DNA of 64,000 nucleotides from Patescibacteria group bacterium (GCA_024654525.1 JANLHI010000032.1:62001-126000); one strand, 5' to 3'; positions 1-9,157 are shown, numbered from the stretch's first letter. Numbers and translations: made by a program. The notes: a model not told the origin generated them from the letters alone.

Positions 1-407
1 CTATCGATGAACGTGCGGTTACGTTTCTTGCGAAGGCTTCACGCGGGACTCCGCGTGTGGCAAATCGGCTTTTAAGAAGGGCAAGGGATTATGCGGAAGT
101 GCATGGAAAAAAAATTATCGATGAAGAAGTGGGGGAAAAAACATTATCGCTTCTCGAGATCGACGAATTAGGACTTGAGCCTCAAGACAGAAAACTTCTC
201 GAGATTATTATTAAAAAATTCAGTGGAGGTCCCGTAGGAATTGGAACGCTTGCCGCGGCGCTTAGTGAGGATCGCGGTGTTATCGAAGATATTTATGAAC
301 CTTATCTTATGACGCTTGGGTTTTTGCAACGATCGGCTGCGGGGCGTATTGCTCTTCCTCCGGCATATGAGCATTTAGGCATTACTCCTCGAGGAGACCT
401 TTTGTAA
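1..407 (+). CDS. ruvB: Holliday junction branch migration helicase RuvB, C-terminal part
   Basis: The gene enters from the left edge in the frame that starts at base 3 and stops at 405-407, so about 134 C-terminal residues are visible. They begin in the end of the AAA+ lid (ASRGTPRVANRLLRRARDYA) and continue into the winged-helix DNA-binding domain (LGLEPQDRKLLEIII, GGPVGIGTLAAALSED, EPYLMTLGFL). RuvB is the ATP-driven hexameric motor that moves Holliday junctions together with RuvA. An internal GTG at 57 is an ordinary valine, not a start. Its partner ruvA is separate, at 8573. tsaE follows 12 bases later. Confidence 0.95.
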   Translation, partial: IDERAVTFLAKASRGTPRVANRLLRRARDYAEVHGKKIIDEEVGEKTLSLLEIDELGLEPQDRKLLEIIIKKFSGGPVGIGTLAAALSEDRGVIEDIYEPYLMTLGFLQRSAAGRIALPPAYEHLGITPRGDLL

Positions 408-419
408 TTTTATTCGCGC

Positions 420-887
420 ATGAAAAGTTTTTCTTCGAAAGATACGGAGAAGTGCGGGTTTGAGGTGGCAACACGTCTCGTGAAAAAAAAGAGACGTACG
501 CGGGCGATCGTGGTGACGTTGCGGGGGCAACTTGGTACGGGAAAAACTACGTTTGTACGCGGGATGTTTCGGGCATTGAATGTTCGGAGGCGCGTCACAA
601 GTCCCACATTTGTGCTTATGAAAAGATACCCCGCTCCTTTCGGGGTCAAAGGTGACGGAAATAATATTTGTGAGTTGTATCACCTCGATCTTTATCGCGT
701 GCGTGGAAGTAGTATGGTAAAAGAGCTAAAACTTAAAGAAATATTACGTAATCCACAAAATCTTATTTGTATAGAGTGGGCGGAGCACGGAGGGAGGTCT
801 ATTTTGAAAAATGTGGTGTGTGTGACGTTTGCGCATGGAGTATGCGAGAATGAAAGAATAATCACCGTGAGTTATGGCAAAAATTGA
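420..887 (+). CDS. tsaE: tRNA threonylcarbamoyladenosine biosynthesis ATPase TsaE
   Basis: A 155-residue P-loop protein of the TsaE (YjeE) family, which supports the TsaD/TsaB complex making t6A37 in ANN-decoding tRNAs. The Walker A motif GQLGTGKTT (residues 36-44) matches the family form GDLGAGKT. The SPTF segment and HLDLYR segment are the other family signatures, and IEWAEHG near the end matches the usual IEWPE. An insertion of about a dozen residues with two basic stretches lies between SPTF and HLDLYR. The last 14 bases overlap polA, so the two genes are probably translated from one transcript. Confidence 0.93.
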   Translation: MKSFSSKDTEKCGFEVATRLVKKKRRTRAIVVTLRGQLGTGKTTFVRGMFRALNVRRRVTSPTFVLMKRYPAPFGVKGDGNNICELYHLDLYRVRGSSMVKELKLKEILRNPQNLICIEWAEHGGRSILKNVVCVTFAHGVCENERIITVSYGKN

Positions 888-3354
888 AGATATCCACACT
901 ATTTTTCTTTTCGACGCAAATTCGCTTATTCATCGGGCGTTTCATGCGTTGCCTCCGCTTACCGCTCCCGATGGCAGACCGGTACAGGCCGTCTATGGTG
1001 TTGCAAGTATTCTTTTAAAGCTTTGGAAGGAAGGACGTCCCCAATATGCCGCGGCGCTATTCGATAGACCTGAGCCGACATTTCGAAAAGAGAGATATGA
1101 TGCATATAAAGCACAACGTGCAAAAGCTCCAGATGAATTGGTGTCTCAGATAATCGAGACGCACCGGCTTTTTGAAATGCTTGGTATCCCTGTTTTTGAA
1201 CTTCCCGGTTGGGAGGCGGATGATTTAATTGCGACACTTGCGCGGACGCTCACGAAGAAAAATAAGAATGTGCGTGTAATTATTTTTACCGGAGATCTCG
1301 ACACGTTACAGCTTGTTGAGGATGGGCGTATTGCGGTGAGAGCGTTGAAGACAGGGGTAAGCGAAACGATGTTATATGATGAAGCGGCGGTGAAAGCGCG
1401 TTATGGTCTTTCGCCCAAACAACTTCCCGATTATAAGGCGTTTGTGGGAGATCCATCTGACAATATAAAAGGTGTTCCTGGTATAGGGCCGAAGACTGCA
1501 TCGAGTTTAGTGCTTCAGTTTGGGTCGCTTGAAAAAATATACGATGCCGCGGAAAAAGACGAGAAACTTGGAAAAAAGCTTTTGCCGTTTCGTGTCGATG
1601 CAGATCTTGCTAAAGAGTTGGTAGTGTTGCACGACAATGCGCCACTTGGAGATATTCCTCTCGATACACTTAAAGCGCGGGAAGATTTTGAAGGAGCAAG
1701 AAATTATTTTGAAAATTTGGGGTTTCGAGCGTTGTTGAAGCGGATGAATGGAGGTGTTTTATCTCGCAGTGAGGTGATATCTTCAGAGACTTCTTTATCG
1801 CACCGCACGGTAGTGAATTTTCCCGAATATTGTGTGCTTAAGGATACTCTTCCTGTCGAAATATTGGAATCCAAAAAAGTCAAAATCGGATTCAATCTGA
1901 AACAAAAACTTAAAAATCTTTGGGAGAGCGGGAAAGATTGCAGCCCTCCTTATTTCGATTGTGGCGTGGCGGCATGGCTTCTTGATCCCGATGCGAAAAC
2001 ATACGATCAGAATACGGTTATCCATCGGGCGTTTAAAACAACATGGAATGAAAATGAAGAAGAATATAGAAAAATATTCGAGAGAGAATATCGCATGCTT
2101 TTCGAATATGGACTTCTTGATATATTTGAAACTATAGAGATGCCTCTTCTTCGGGTATTGGGGGAGATGGAAAAAAGAGGAATTCGTGTTCAAAAAATAC
2201 GCCTTCAGGATCTTCTTCATAACACCGATAAGCGCATTGAGACGTTGGAGCAAGAAATTTATCAATATGCAGGAGAACGTTTCAATCTTAATTCTCCAAG
2301 AGAAGTGGGAAGAATTTTATTTGAGAAACTTGAGATAGGAGGTAAGGAGTCCCGAACGCCTACGGGACAACGGACTACACGAGAAGACGTTTTGCATGCG
2401 ATTGCGGATCGACATCCGATCATAGAGAAGATTCTTTCCTATCGGGAGTTTTTTAAGGTGCAATCCACATATATTATTCCACTTCTCGAATGCAGTGTTG
2501 CTGATGAGAGAGTACATACTGAATTTGTGCAGACGGGAACGGGAACAGGAAGGCTTAGTTCTCGGAATCCCAATATTCAAAATATTCCACAAAATTTTAT
2601 ATGGGCGAATGAGTTGCGATCGGCATTTGTGGCGCAGGAGGGGTGGTCGCTCGTTGCGTGCGATTATACTCAAATTGAACTTCGTATTCTTGCCGCCGTT
2701 ACGGGAGATGAAGGACTTATAGGGGCGTGTCGAAGAGGAGATGATTTGCATAAGATCACGGCATCGCGTGTGCTGGGAATTGCTCCCGAAAAGGTGAGTG
2801 ATAAGGATCGGCGGTTGGCAAAAACGCTCAATTTCGGGTTGGTGTATGGTATGGGGTCTCGCGCGTTTGCTGAGGCAGCGGGTATTTCTTCCGAAGAAGC
2901 AAAGCGTTTTATTGCACAATATTTTTCCACATTTTCTCGTGTGAAAGAGTGGCAGGAAGGAATAAAGACATATGCGCGGACGGAAGGATATGTACAAACG
3001 CTTTCGGGGCGGCGGCGGTATCTTCCTGATATTCTTTCTTCTTTTCCTCGAGCCCGAGCAGATGCGGAAAGACTCGCGATCAATCACCCCATCCAAGGAC
3101 TTGGTGCTGACATCATGAAATGCGCTATGGTCGGGGTATGGCGTATGATTACCGATAAAAAATGGGAAGATAGAGTTCATATGCTTCTTTCTATTCACGA
3201 TGAATTGTTGTTCGAAGTTCGCGATGATATGATTGAAATTGCGCTTCCTCGCATTTCAGAATGCATGGAGTCTGCGTATGCGCTCGCAGTTCCTCTTACG
3301 GTGAAAATTGCAATAGGAAAAGATTGGGGGAACCTTACCGTGTGGGGAAAATAA
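874..3354 (+). CDS. polA: DNA polymerase I
   Basis: An 826-residue family A polymerase, close in length to Taq polymerase. The N-terminal 5'-3' exonuclease/flap domain is intact (LFDANSLIHRAFHAL, GWEADDLIATLA, FTGDLDTLQLV, GVPGIGPKTAS). The polymerase domain has motif A (DYTQIELRILAA), motif B (RRLAKTLNFGLVYGMG) and motif C (SIHDELLFEV). The middle segment (about residues 300-440) has the size of a 3'-5' exonuclease fold, but I see no FDTETD-type metal ligands, so proofreading is probably absent. It fills gaps and removes RNA primers in replication and repair. It overlaps tsaE by 14 bases; the kinase gene follows 15 bases later. Confidence 0.96.
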   Translation: MAKIEDIHTIFLFDANSLIHRAFHALPPLTAPDGRPVQAVYGVASILLKLWKEGRPQYAAALFDRPEPTFRKERYDAYKAQRAKAPDELVSQIIETHRLFEMLGIPVFELPGWEADDLIATLARTLTKKNKNVRVIIFTGDLDTLQLVEDGRIAVRALKTGVSETMLYDEAAVKARYGLSPKQLPDYKAFVGDPSDNIKGVPGIGPKTASSLVLQFGSLEKIYDAAEKDEKLGKKLLPFRVDADLAKELVVLHDNAPLGDIPLDTLKAREDFEGARNYFENLGFRALLKRMNGGVLSRSEVISSETSLSHRTVVNFPEYCVLKDTLPVEILESKKVKIGFNLKQKLKNLWESGKDCSPPYFDCGVAAWLLDPDAKTYDQNTVIHRAFKTTWNENEEEYRKIFEREYRMLFEYGLLDIFETIEMPLLRVLGEMEKRGIRVQKIRLQDLLHNTDKRIETLEQEIYQYAGERFNLNSPREVGRILFEKLEIGGKESRTPTGQRTTREDVLHAIADRHPIIEKILSYREFFKVQSTYIIPLLECSVADERVHTEFVQTGTGTGRLSSRNPNIQNIPQNFIWANELRSAFVAQEGWSLVACDYTQIELRILAAVTGDEGLIGACRRGDDLHKITASRVLGIAPEKVSDKDRRLAKTLNFGLVYGMGSRAFAEAAGISSEEAKRFIAQYFSTFSRVKEWQEGIKTYARTEGYVQTLSGRRRYLPDILSSFPRARADAERLAINHPIQGLGADIMKCAMVGVWRMITDKKWEDRVHMLLSIHDELLFEVRDDMIEIALPRISECMESAYALAVPLTVKIAIGKDWGNLTVWGK

Positions 3355-3369
3355 TTTTTATTTTTATAT

Positions 3370-4707
3370 ATGCAACCACAACAAACCAATAACGAGGAAC
3401 ACCCACGGACGAGAGGGTCATTGGTAAGAGTATTATGGATAGCCGGACTTCCACTTCTTGCGGTGCTCGGTATAAGCGGGTTTTTCCTTCCTCCTATTTT
3501 ATTGTTTGCGGAAGGAGTATTACTTGCGGGTGCTATAGCAATTACGATGTTTGCGGTTGCAGGGAATGTTTCCACCTCTCCTCGAGAGAATGCGTTGGAT
3601 GCCGGTTTTCAAGCGGTATTAGAGCGTCTTGATGCCGCGGTATTTATCTACAGCAAGGATTTTAAGATTGTATTTTGGAATAATGCCGCGGAGAATCTAT
3701 TCTCTGTTTCCAAAGACGAGGCACTCGGACATGTACTTTCACCTCAAGATGCGGAGAGTTCGAAAACGAAACTTCTTGCACAGGTTGCGTTTCCCTCGCT
3801 TGCGCCGGGTATGGTGGTACGTTCTCCTGCGGGCATTTTACCGCAAGTTGCCGATCTTTCGTTTAATAATCCGTTTTTAGAAATTCGTGTTACGTCGTTT
3901 CCTTTGGGACAGGGAGCTGACGGTTCTTCTTTTGGTTTTGCAAAGATTATTCACGATAGGACTCGTGAAATGAGTTTAATGAAGTCGAAGGGGGAGTTTG
4001 TTACCATCGCATCACACCAATTACGCACTCCCACGACGGGTATTCACTGGGCGTTACAATCACTTCATGACGATTCAGGAAAATTTGACTCTCAAACAAA
4101 AGCACTTATTGATGGCGCGTTTCAAGGGAGCGAGTTGCTTTTAAAAATAATAGACGATCTTCTTGGTATCGCGAAAATCGAGGAGGGAAGATTCGGGTAT
4201 TCATTTGCGAATACGGATATTGTGGAATTTTTGGATAAAATTTTAAGTCAGGTGCTTCCAATCGCGGAGCACGCGGGAGTTTCTCTTTATTTTGACAAGC
4301 CCACAGAAGCGTTTCCTCCGGCGATTGCCGATCCGCAAAAACTTGCGATGGTAGTTTCTAATCTTATCGAGAATGCAATCCGGTACAACATGAAGAATGG
4401 TACGGTAACAGTAGGGTTGAAACGTGTGCCGAACGAGCCTTTTATAGAAATTACAATAAAAGATACTGGCATTGGAATTTCTTCCGAAGATGTGAAAAAA
4501 TTATTCACTAAGTTTTTTCGCGCGGATAACGCGTTAAAATTACAGACGGAAGGATCGGGTTTAGGGCTCTATATTGTGAGGAATATTATACAGGCACACG
4601 GAGGGAAAATTTGGGTGGAGTCCCAGCTTGAGAGGGGAACGATATTTCACTTTACTCTTGCAACGGATCAAAAAAGGGTGCCGCATCACGAGGTGCCGCT
4701 GGGGTAG
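3370..4707 (+). CDS. Membrane-bound PAS sensor histidine kinase, orphan
   Basis: A 445-residue kinase. Two hydrophobic helices (about residues 20-63) anchor it; a PAS-like domain follows (VFIYSKDFKIVFWNNAAENLF). The HisKA H-box ASHQLRTP puts the phosphorylated histidine near residue 216. The ATPase domain has the N-box (NLIENAIRYN), G1 (DTGIGIS), F-box region (KLFTKFFRAD) and G2 (GSGLGLYIV). All catalytic motifs look intact. No response regulator lies beside it, so partner and signal are unknown. It may be co-transcribed with polA. Confidence 0.92.
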   Translation: MQPQQTNNEEHPRTRGSLVRVLWIAGLPLLAVLGISGFFLPPILLFAEGVLLAGAIAITMFAVAGNVSTSPRENALDAGFQAVLERLDAAVFIYSKDFKIVFWNNAAENLFSVSKDEALGHVLSPQDAESSKTKLLAQVAFPSLAPGMVVRSPAGILPQVADLSFNNPFLEIRVTSFPLGQGADGSSFGFAKIIHDRTREMSLMKSKGEFVTIASHQLRTPTTGIHWALQSLHDDSGKFDSQTKALIDGAFQGSELLLKIIDDLLGIAKIEEGRFGYSFANTDIVEFLDKILSQVLPIAEHAGVSLYFDKPTEAFPPAIADPQKLAMVVSNLIENAIRYNMKNGTVTVGLKRVPNEPFIEITIKDTGIGISSEDVKKLFTKFFRADNALKLQTEGSGLGLYIVRNIIQAHGGKIWVESQLERGTIFHFTLATDQKRVPHHEVPLG

Positions 4708-4871
4708 GAATTGCTAGTGAACGGGAGAATCTAGAAACATAAAAAACAGAAAAGGACGAAATTTTCTAAGAAAATAAAAATACGAAGCCGCGAATGTAAT
4801 ATTCGTAGATTTCGATATTCTGTCATTACCAAACTTGCGTTTCGGGGGAAAACAAGGACAATATAGGCATT

Positions 4872-6518
4872 ATGGTGGCGAAGAAAAATGTACTTCCAAA
4901 GTTTATTTTTGTAGTCGGGGGAGTAATGTCTTCGGTCGGGAAAGGGGTCACCGCCGCTTCTATTGGCAAAATATTACAAGCACGGGGGTATCGCACCGCG
5001 AATATCAAAGCGGATATGTATGTAAATATGGATGCAGGGACGATTCGTCCCGCAGAACACGGAGAGGTGTTTGTGGGAGAGGATGGTATTGAAGCGGATC
5101 AGGACTTAGGGAACTACGAGCGATTTACCGATCAGATCTCTACCCGTGAAAATTACATTACAACAGGACAGGTGTACGCGGAAGTTATTAGAAAGGAGAG
5201 AAATTTGGAATATGAGGGCGAGGATGTTGAGGTATACCCCGATATTCCCAAGGAAATAATAAGACGCATCGTGTCTTGTCAGAAGAAAAATAATGCGGAG
5301 ATTACCGTTGTTGAATATGGAGGGACGGTTGGGGAATACCAACTCTTTCCGTTTCTTGAGGCTACGCGGATGATGAAGTCAAAAAATCCTGAGGATGTGT
5401 GTGTAGTTTTAGTCAGTTATTTGCCTACACCCGCACTGCTTGGAGAACAGAAATCGAAACCCACGCAGCGTGCGGTTAATGATCTTCATTCGGTGGGGCT
5501 TAATCCTGATTTTGTAATTTGCCGCGCCGAGCGTCCCGCGACTTCAGATATTAAGCGGACTATCAGTAACGTGTGTAGTTTGCCGGTTGATCGAATTATC
5601 TCCGCACCGGATGTGTACTCGATATATGATGTTCCGGTGAGCTTTGAAAAAGAAAAATTGAGCGACACATTACTCTTTACTCTTGGGCTCGCACCTAAGA
5701 CAAAAAATTTAAAAGAGTGGACTGCTCTTTCGAAAAAAATAAAGAGGGCGAAAAAAGAAGTGGTCATCGGCGTGGTAGGGAAGTATTTTAATTTCAAGTC
5801 AGTAAAGGATACCTATATTTCCGTGATTGAATCCATCAATCATGCCGTGTGGCAGTTAGGGAAAAAGCCCAAAATGTTATGGCTGGACTCGGAACGATAT
5901 GAGCGTGATCCCAAACTTCTCAAGGAATTAGATAATGTGCAGGGTATTGTGGTGCCTGGCGGATTTGGTTCTCGCGGTGTTGAAGGAATAATTGCAGTAA
6001 TTAAGTATGCACGGGAGAAAAAAATTCCTTATTTCGGACTTTGTTATGGTATGCAGCTTGCAACTGTGGAATTTGCACGACATGTGGCACGGCTTGAGGG
6101 TGCAAACACGACAGAGATAAATCCCAAAACCCCACATCCGGTGATTGACTTTATGGTGGAACAGAAGGCAAATGTAACCGAAAAAAAATACGGAGGCACA
6201 ATGCGTTTGGGCGCATATCCCGCATCTCTTAAAAAAGGCACAATTGCACGCGAGGCATACGGCGTACCGCGAATATCCGAAAGGCATCGCCACCGTTACG
6301 AAGTAAACCCGAAATATATTGAACGCATGGAAAAGAAGGGACTGGTATTTTCCGGCATTTCTCCCGACCGACGGCTTATGGAAATCGTGGAACTTCCTAA
6401 AGATAAACACCCGTTCTTTGTAGGAGTACAGTTTCATCCGGAATTCAAAAGTAGACCTTTAAAGCCCCATCCTTTGTTCCGTGAGTTTATTAAAGCAACG
6501 CTCAAACAATCCAAATAA
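4872..6518 (+). CDS. pyrG: CTP synthase
   Basis: A 548-residue two-domain enzyme of normal length that aminates UTP to CTP with glutamine and ATP. The synthetase domain has the P-loop region GGVMSSVGKGVTAASIGKIL and the NMDAGT and VVEYGGTVG segments. The class I glutamine amidotransferase domain has the nucleophile Cys in FGLCYGMQLA and the His-Glu pair in FHPEFKS. It stands alone behind a gap of about 160 bases in which I see no clear terminator. With pyrD-pyrC at 29.5 kb it shows that pyrimidine-making steps are kept. Confidence 0.98.
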   Translation: MVAKKNVLPKFIFVVGGVMSSVGKGVTAASIGKILQARGYRTANIKADMYVNMDAGTIRPAEHGEVFVGEDGIEADQDLGNYERFTDQISTRENYITTGQVYAEVIRKERNLEYEGEDVEVYPDIPKEIIRRIVSCQKKNNAEITVVEYGGTVGEYQLFPFLEATRMMKSKNPEDVCVVLVSYLPTPALLGEQKSKPTQRAVNDLHSVGLNPDFVICRAERPATSDIKRTISNVCSLPVDRIISAPDVYSIYDVPVSFEKEKLSDTLLFTLGLAPKTKNLKEWTALSKKIKRAKKEVVIGVVGKYFNFKSVKDTYISVIESINHAVWQLGKKPKMLWLDSERYERDPKLLKELDNVQGIVVPGGFGSRGVEGIIAVIKYAREKKIPYFGLCYGMQLATVEFARHVARLEGANTTEINPKTPHPVIDFMVEQKANVTEKKYGGTMRLGAYPASLKKGTIAREAYGVPRISERHRHRYEVNPKYIERMEKKGLVFSGISPDRRLMEIVELPKDKHPFFVGVQFHPEFKSRPLKPHPLFREFIKATLKQSK

Positions 6519-6520
6519 TA

Positions 6521-6619
6521 AAGTTTAAATTAATGTTTAAAGTTCTAAATCTAAAATAAATCATTTTGATATTTAGATTTTGGATTTAATCTCTCATTTA
6601 GACTTTGAAATTTAAACTT
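6521..6619. repeat. AT-rich fold-back between pyrG and holA
   Basis: The 106-base gap is almost all A/T and folds on itself. An 11-base arm AAGTTTAAATT (6521-6531) pairs with 6609-6619, and an inner arm AAATCTAAA (6547-6555) pairs with 6572-6580. The right arm contains the TAAACT hexamer that could serve as the holA -10 box. It could end pyrG transcription, although there is no G+C stem, or be a degenerate repeat. Confidence 0.6.
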
Positions 6620-6624
6620 ATTAC

Positions 6625-7407
6625 ATGATTATATTTCTCCATGGGCCTGATGATTACCGACGCACAAAAGAGAAGAGTGCGATAATAGAAAAGTTTTTGC
6701 ATAAACATTCTGCGGTGGGGTTTCGCGTGTTTGATTGTGCCGAAGAGGATTCATTTGTTTTTCTGAGTGAATTTGCGAAGAGCTCCGGGCTTTTTAATAC
6801 GCAACGGCTTGCGGTGCTCGAGTCCGCGTGGGAGGCGCCCGAGAAAGAATTGAAAGAATGGCTTTCTGCGGTTCAGAGTGTAAAACACATAACTGCACTT
6901 ATTTCCGAACATGATACACCAAAAAAAGAATTCGCATTTTTAAAAAAGAAACCGGTTATTATAAAGGAGTTTAATGTGCTTCAAGGTACTGCATGGGAGA
7001 AATTCATCCTTGCAGAAGCGAAAAGCAGAGGCGTGTTACTTGCGGCGGACGCGGTGAAATTTTTTGCACAAATATATAGAGGAGACAGTTGGAGACTTGC
7101 AACAGAGCTTGATAAGGTGGCGTTGTTTGCCGGCGGGAGTGTGAGTTTGTGTGATCTTGAACGGTTGGGGTTGGAAATCCCTCTCGACTCCTTCTCTCTT
7201 ATTCGGAAGTTTGGAGTGCCGGATAAGAAAGTTCGCCTTGCGACACTTGAAGAATTGTTTCTTACTCGCAATCCTGCGGCGAAGATTTTCAATATTCTTT
7301 CTGCATTCGCTCCCGCCCGCGCCGCGCAATTCGCGGAGTATGACTACGCAATAAAAAACGGAAAGCTTGATTATGAGGAGGCGCTTACGGATTTGGCGCT
7401 TTCGTAG
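6625..7407 (+). CDS. holA: DNA polymerase III delta subunit (HolA-like)
   Basis: A 260-residue protein resembling the clamp-loader delta subunit: an N-terminal start MIIFLHGPDDYRR (family form: xxGxDxYR), a degenerate nucleotide-binding fold, and a C-terminal helical region with KIFNILSAFAPAR. It is shorter than the 340-residue E. coli protein, which is common in reduced genomes. Delta opens the beta clamp in the DnaX complex. A TAAACT hexamer ends six bases before the ATG, as expected for a leaderless mRNA. The palindrome and terminator at 7474-7549 close the unit. Confidence 0.8.
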   Translation: MIIFLHGPDDYRRTKEKSAIIEKFLHKHSAVGFRVFDCAEEDSFVFLSEFAKSSGLFNTQRLAVLESAWEAPEKELKEWLSAVQSVKHITALISEHDTPKKEFAFLKKKPVIIKEFNVLQGTAWEKFILAEAKSRGVLLAADAVKFFAQIYRGDSWRLATELDKVALFAGGSVSLCDLERLGLEIPLDSFSLIRKFGVPDKKVRLATLEELFLTRNPAAKIFNILSAFAPARAAQFAEYDYAIKNGKLDYEEALTDLALS

Positions 7408-7473
7408 TATTTCCACCTCTTATGTTATGTAGATTTGCAGTAATGCTGGAAATTAGGAGGTTGTCCGACTGCT

Positions 7474-7509
7474 CCCAATGGAACAATTCTATAGAATTGT
7501 TCCATTGGG
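7474..7509. repeat. Perfect 36-bp palindrome
   Basis: The left half CCCAATGGAACAATTC is followed by TATA and its exact reverse complement, so the whole 36 bases read identically on both strands. It lies between holA and the convergent gene at 7594-8013, directly before a terminator hairpin. It has no loop, so it is more likely a protein-binding or recombination site, or a REP-like unit, than a terminator. Confidence 0.9.
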
Positions 7510-7515
7510 AAAATA

Positions 7516-7549
7516 AAACAAGCTCGGCGCGTATGCGCGGAGCTTGTTT
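7516..7549. terminator. Bidirectional intrinsic terminator
   Basis: Stem AAACAAGCTC (7516-7525) pairs with GAGCTTGTTT (7540-7549) around a GC-rich loop that can itself pair. T-rich sequence follows on the plus strand and precedes it as A-rich sequence, so it can end both holA and the minus-strand gene 7594-8013. Confidence 0.8.
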
Positions 7550-7593
7550 CTTGTTTGATTCAGCCGTTTCGTTGCCGGTAATGTGTTCGCGCG

Positions 7594-8013
7594 TCACACG
7601 ATCGCACTTGAGCGTCGGCGGCTTTTCTCGGCGCAACGATATTCGGTTTGGTGGAGAATATCCCAAGTGATGGCAATTATAGTGGTAAATGCAATTTCCA
7701 CAAAGACTTCTTTCGGTGACATGCCGATTTTGAACGCTAATCCCGCCTGTATAAGAGTCGTTCTCTCAAGGAATTCATCCGTGCCGAAGTTCCAATATCT
7801 ACCGTCTATTTCCCCCAAGCCATAGGAGCCGATGTGCCGAATCGTTTCTTCTCTCATTGTGGAAACTCTGCGTCGCACACGCCGGGATAGTTCTTCGCGG
7901 AGAGATTGGAGGCTCTTGGGGGGTTCGCCGTTGATGATAATTTTCGGAATGAAGCGAAGAGTCTCTCTGAGTATCCATCGAATTTCTTTTGACTGGATGT
8001 TGGATATGTCCAT
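7594..8013 (-). CDS. Hypothetical protein
   Basis: A 139-residue frame when started at the ATG at 8013; a TTG at 8058 would add 15 residues. I do not recognise the family. The N-terminal half is basic with two predicted helices (REELSRRVRRRVSTMREETIR); the C-terminal half has a hydrophobic segment (EVFVEIAFTTIIAITWDIL) that could be a buried or membrane helix. It lies between its own terminator (7516-7549) and an inverted repeat upstream (8074-8126), so it looks like a single-gene unit. Confidence 0.6.
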   Translation of the reverse strand: MDISNIQSKEIRWILRETLRFIPKIIINGEPPKSLQSLREELSRRVRRRVSTMREETIRHIGSYGLGEIDGRYWNFGTDEFLERTTLIQAGLAFKIGMSPKEVFVEIAFTTIIAITWDILHQTEYRCAEKSRRRSSAIV

Positions 8014-8073
8014 ATTAGTCTTTATTAAGTTGTGAATGTGCGAATCGTTTTTTTCCAAGGAACTCGCACGTTA

Positions 8074-8126
8074 TTCCCTGGCGGAAAGACTTTTATTAGA
8101 ATGAGAATCCTTTTTCCGTCAGGGAA
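8074..8126. repeat. 14-bp inverted repeat between rpsT terminator and gene 7594-8013
   Basis: Arms TTCCCTGGCGGAAA (8074-8087) and TTTCCGTCAGGGAA (8113-8126) match except for one G-T pair and are separated by 25 bases. The position upstream of the minus-strand gene suits an operator or 5' leader stem. Confidence 0.65.
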
Positions 8127-8128
8127 CA

Positions 8129-8163
8129 GAAACAAAACCGCCCTCGTGTGCACTAAGGGCGGT
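8129..8163 (-). terminator. rpsT intrinsic terminator
   Basis: On the minus strand ACCGCCCT (8163-8156) pairs with AGGGCGGT (8144-8137) and is followed by a T-rich tail (TTTGTTT), 31 bases after the rpsT stop. Confidence 0.88.
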
Positions 8164-8193
8164 AGGGGTTCTTAAAAACAAAAGCTTCCGCGG

Positions 8194-8481
8194 TTAGCGC
8201 ATGGAGGGCGTTCGCGGTGCCGGCGGAGTTACGAGTTTCGTGGCGAGACGCGATTTGAGGCGGCTTGCTTTGTTGGAGGCAATGGCATGAGTTTTCGCGG
8301 CCTTATCGAGGGATTGATAGATTTTTGAAAGCATCGCTTTTGCTTCTTGTTGCTTCTTTGCGGCGAGGAGTTTTTTATACTCTTTTATTGCGTCTTTATA
8401 GGCGTCTTTTCGTATGATATTGCGCGCTTTTCGGCGGACGCTTTGGCGTAATGCTTTTTTTGCTGAAGAGGTGATTGGCAT
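8194..8481 (-). CDS. rpsT: 30S ribosomal protein S20
   Basis: A 95-residue, very basic, helical protein. The start MPITSSAKKALRQSVRRK matches the S20 family start (P-x-x-x-S-AxKRxRxxxxRR), and the KTHAIASNKASRLKSRLA segment near the end matches the conserved HKNKAARLKSRL. It binds 16S rRNA early in 30S assembly. It is a single-gene unit with its own promoter (8505-8534) and terminator (8129-8163), divergent from ruvA. Confidence 0.95.
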   Translation of the reverse strand: MPITSSAKKALRQSVRRKARNIIRKDAYKDAIKEYKKLLAAKKQQEAKAMLSKIYQSLDKAAKTHAIASNKASRLKSRLATKLVTPPAPRTPSMR

Positions 8482-8504
8482 GGACGTAAGATTGTTGTGG
8501 AAAA

Positions 8505-8534
8505 ATACTAACTCAATATCATATGCACTGTCAA
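8505..8534 (-). promoter_or_regulatory. Predicted rpsT promoter
   Basis: On the minus strand TTGACA (8534-8529), an 18-base spacer and TAGTAT (8510-8505) precede rpsT by 23 bases. The -35 box is perfect; the -10 box matches at four of six bases. Confidence 0.65.
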
Positions 8535-8572
8535 TGTTTTTTTATTGTCTGAAAATAAGATACGATTGAAGC

Positions 8573-9157
8573 ATGATACACACCCTTGAGGGAGTACTGG
8601 AACTGAAAAGTAGCCGTTCCGCGGTGATAAATGTAGGGGGGGTGGGTTTTTCGGTATATTTTCACGATCGAACATTGCGAGGGTTGCCACGGATTGGGTC
8701 AAAAGTGAAGGTGTTTACGCATCTTAATGTGAAGGAAGATGCGCTTGAGTTGTATGGATTTTTGGATGCGGGGGATTTAGCGATTTTTAATCTTCTTCAC
8801 TCTGTATCTGGTGTAGGACCAAAGTCGGCATTGTCCGTATTAGATGTAGCAGAGCATAAGGAGATAGAGGCGGCTATTAAGGAAAATCGTCCAGATTTAC
8901 TTTCGCGAGCATCGGGTATAGGAAGAAAGACTGCCGAAAGAATCATTCTTGAACTAAAAAATAAGATAGTGATGCGCGGTACGGGTGCGATGGTGGAACA
9001 TATGGAGTCGGATGCTGATCTTGCGGAAGCGCTTGTGGGGATGGGATATAGTCGTGATGAAGCAAGAATTGCGATTACAAAGACGGAGGCGCATAACGAT
9101 CTCGGAGTCCGATTTAGAGAAGCGCTTAAAATATTAGGAAGAAAGAAAACTTTATGA
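8573..9157 (+). CDS. ruvA: Holliday junction branch migration protein RuvA
   Basis: A 194-residue RuvA of usual size. Domain I is the OB fold (LEGVLELKSSRSAVINVGGVG). Domain II has the two helix-hairpin-helix motifs (LLHSVSGVGPKSALSVL and LSRASGIGRKTAERIILEL). Domain III at the end (LAEALVGMGYSRDEAR) contacts RuvB. It tetramerises on Holliday junctions. TACGAT ends six bases before the ATG, a leaderless layout. The ATGA overlap at 9154-9157 couples it to the FemAB-like gene. Confidence 0.97.
   Translation: MIHTLEGVLELKSSRSAVINVGGVGFSVYFHDRTLRGLPRIGSKVKVFTHLNVKEDALELYGFLDAGDLAIFNLLHSVSGVGPKSALSVLDVAEHKEIEAAIKENRPDLLSRASGIGRKTAERIILELKNKIVMRGTGAMVEHMESDADLAEALVGMGYSRDEARIAITKTEAHNDLGVRFREALKILGRKKTL

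Noticed and set aside
2317..3198. Long minus-strand frame (293 codons) opposite polA
   Set aside because: It is antisense to the polymerase domain, whose motifs are intact; composition is unlike a protein and no motif is seen.
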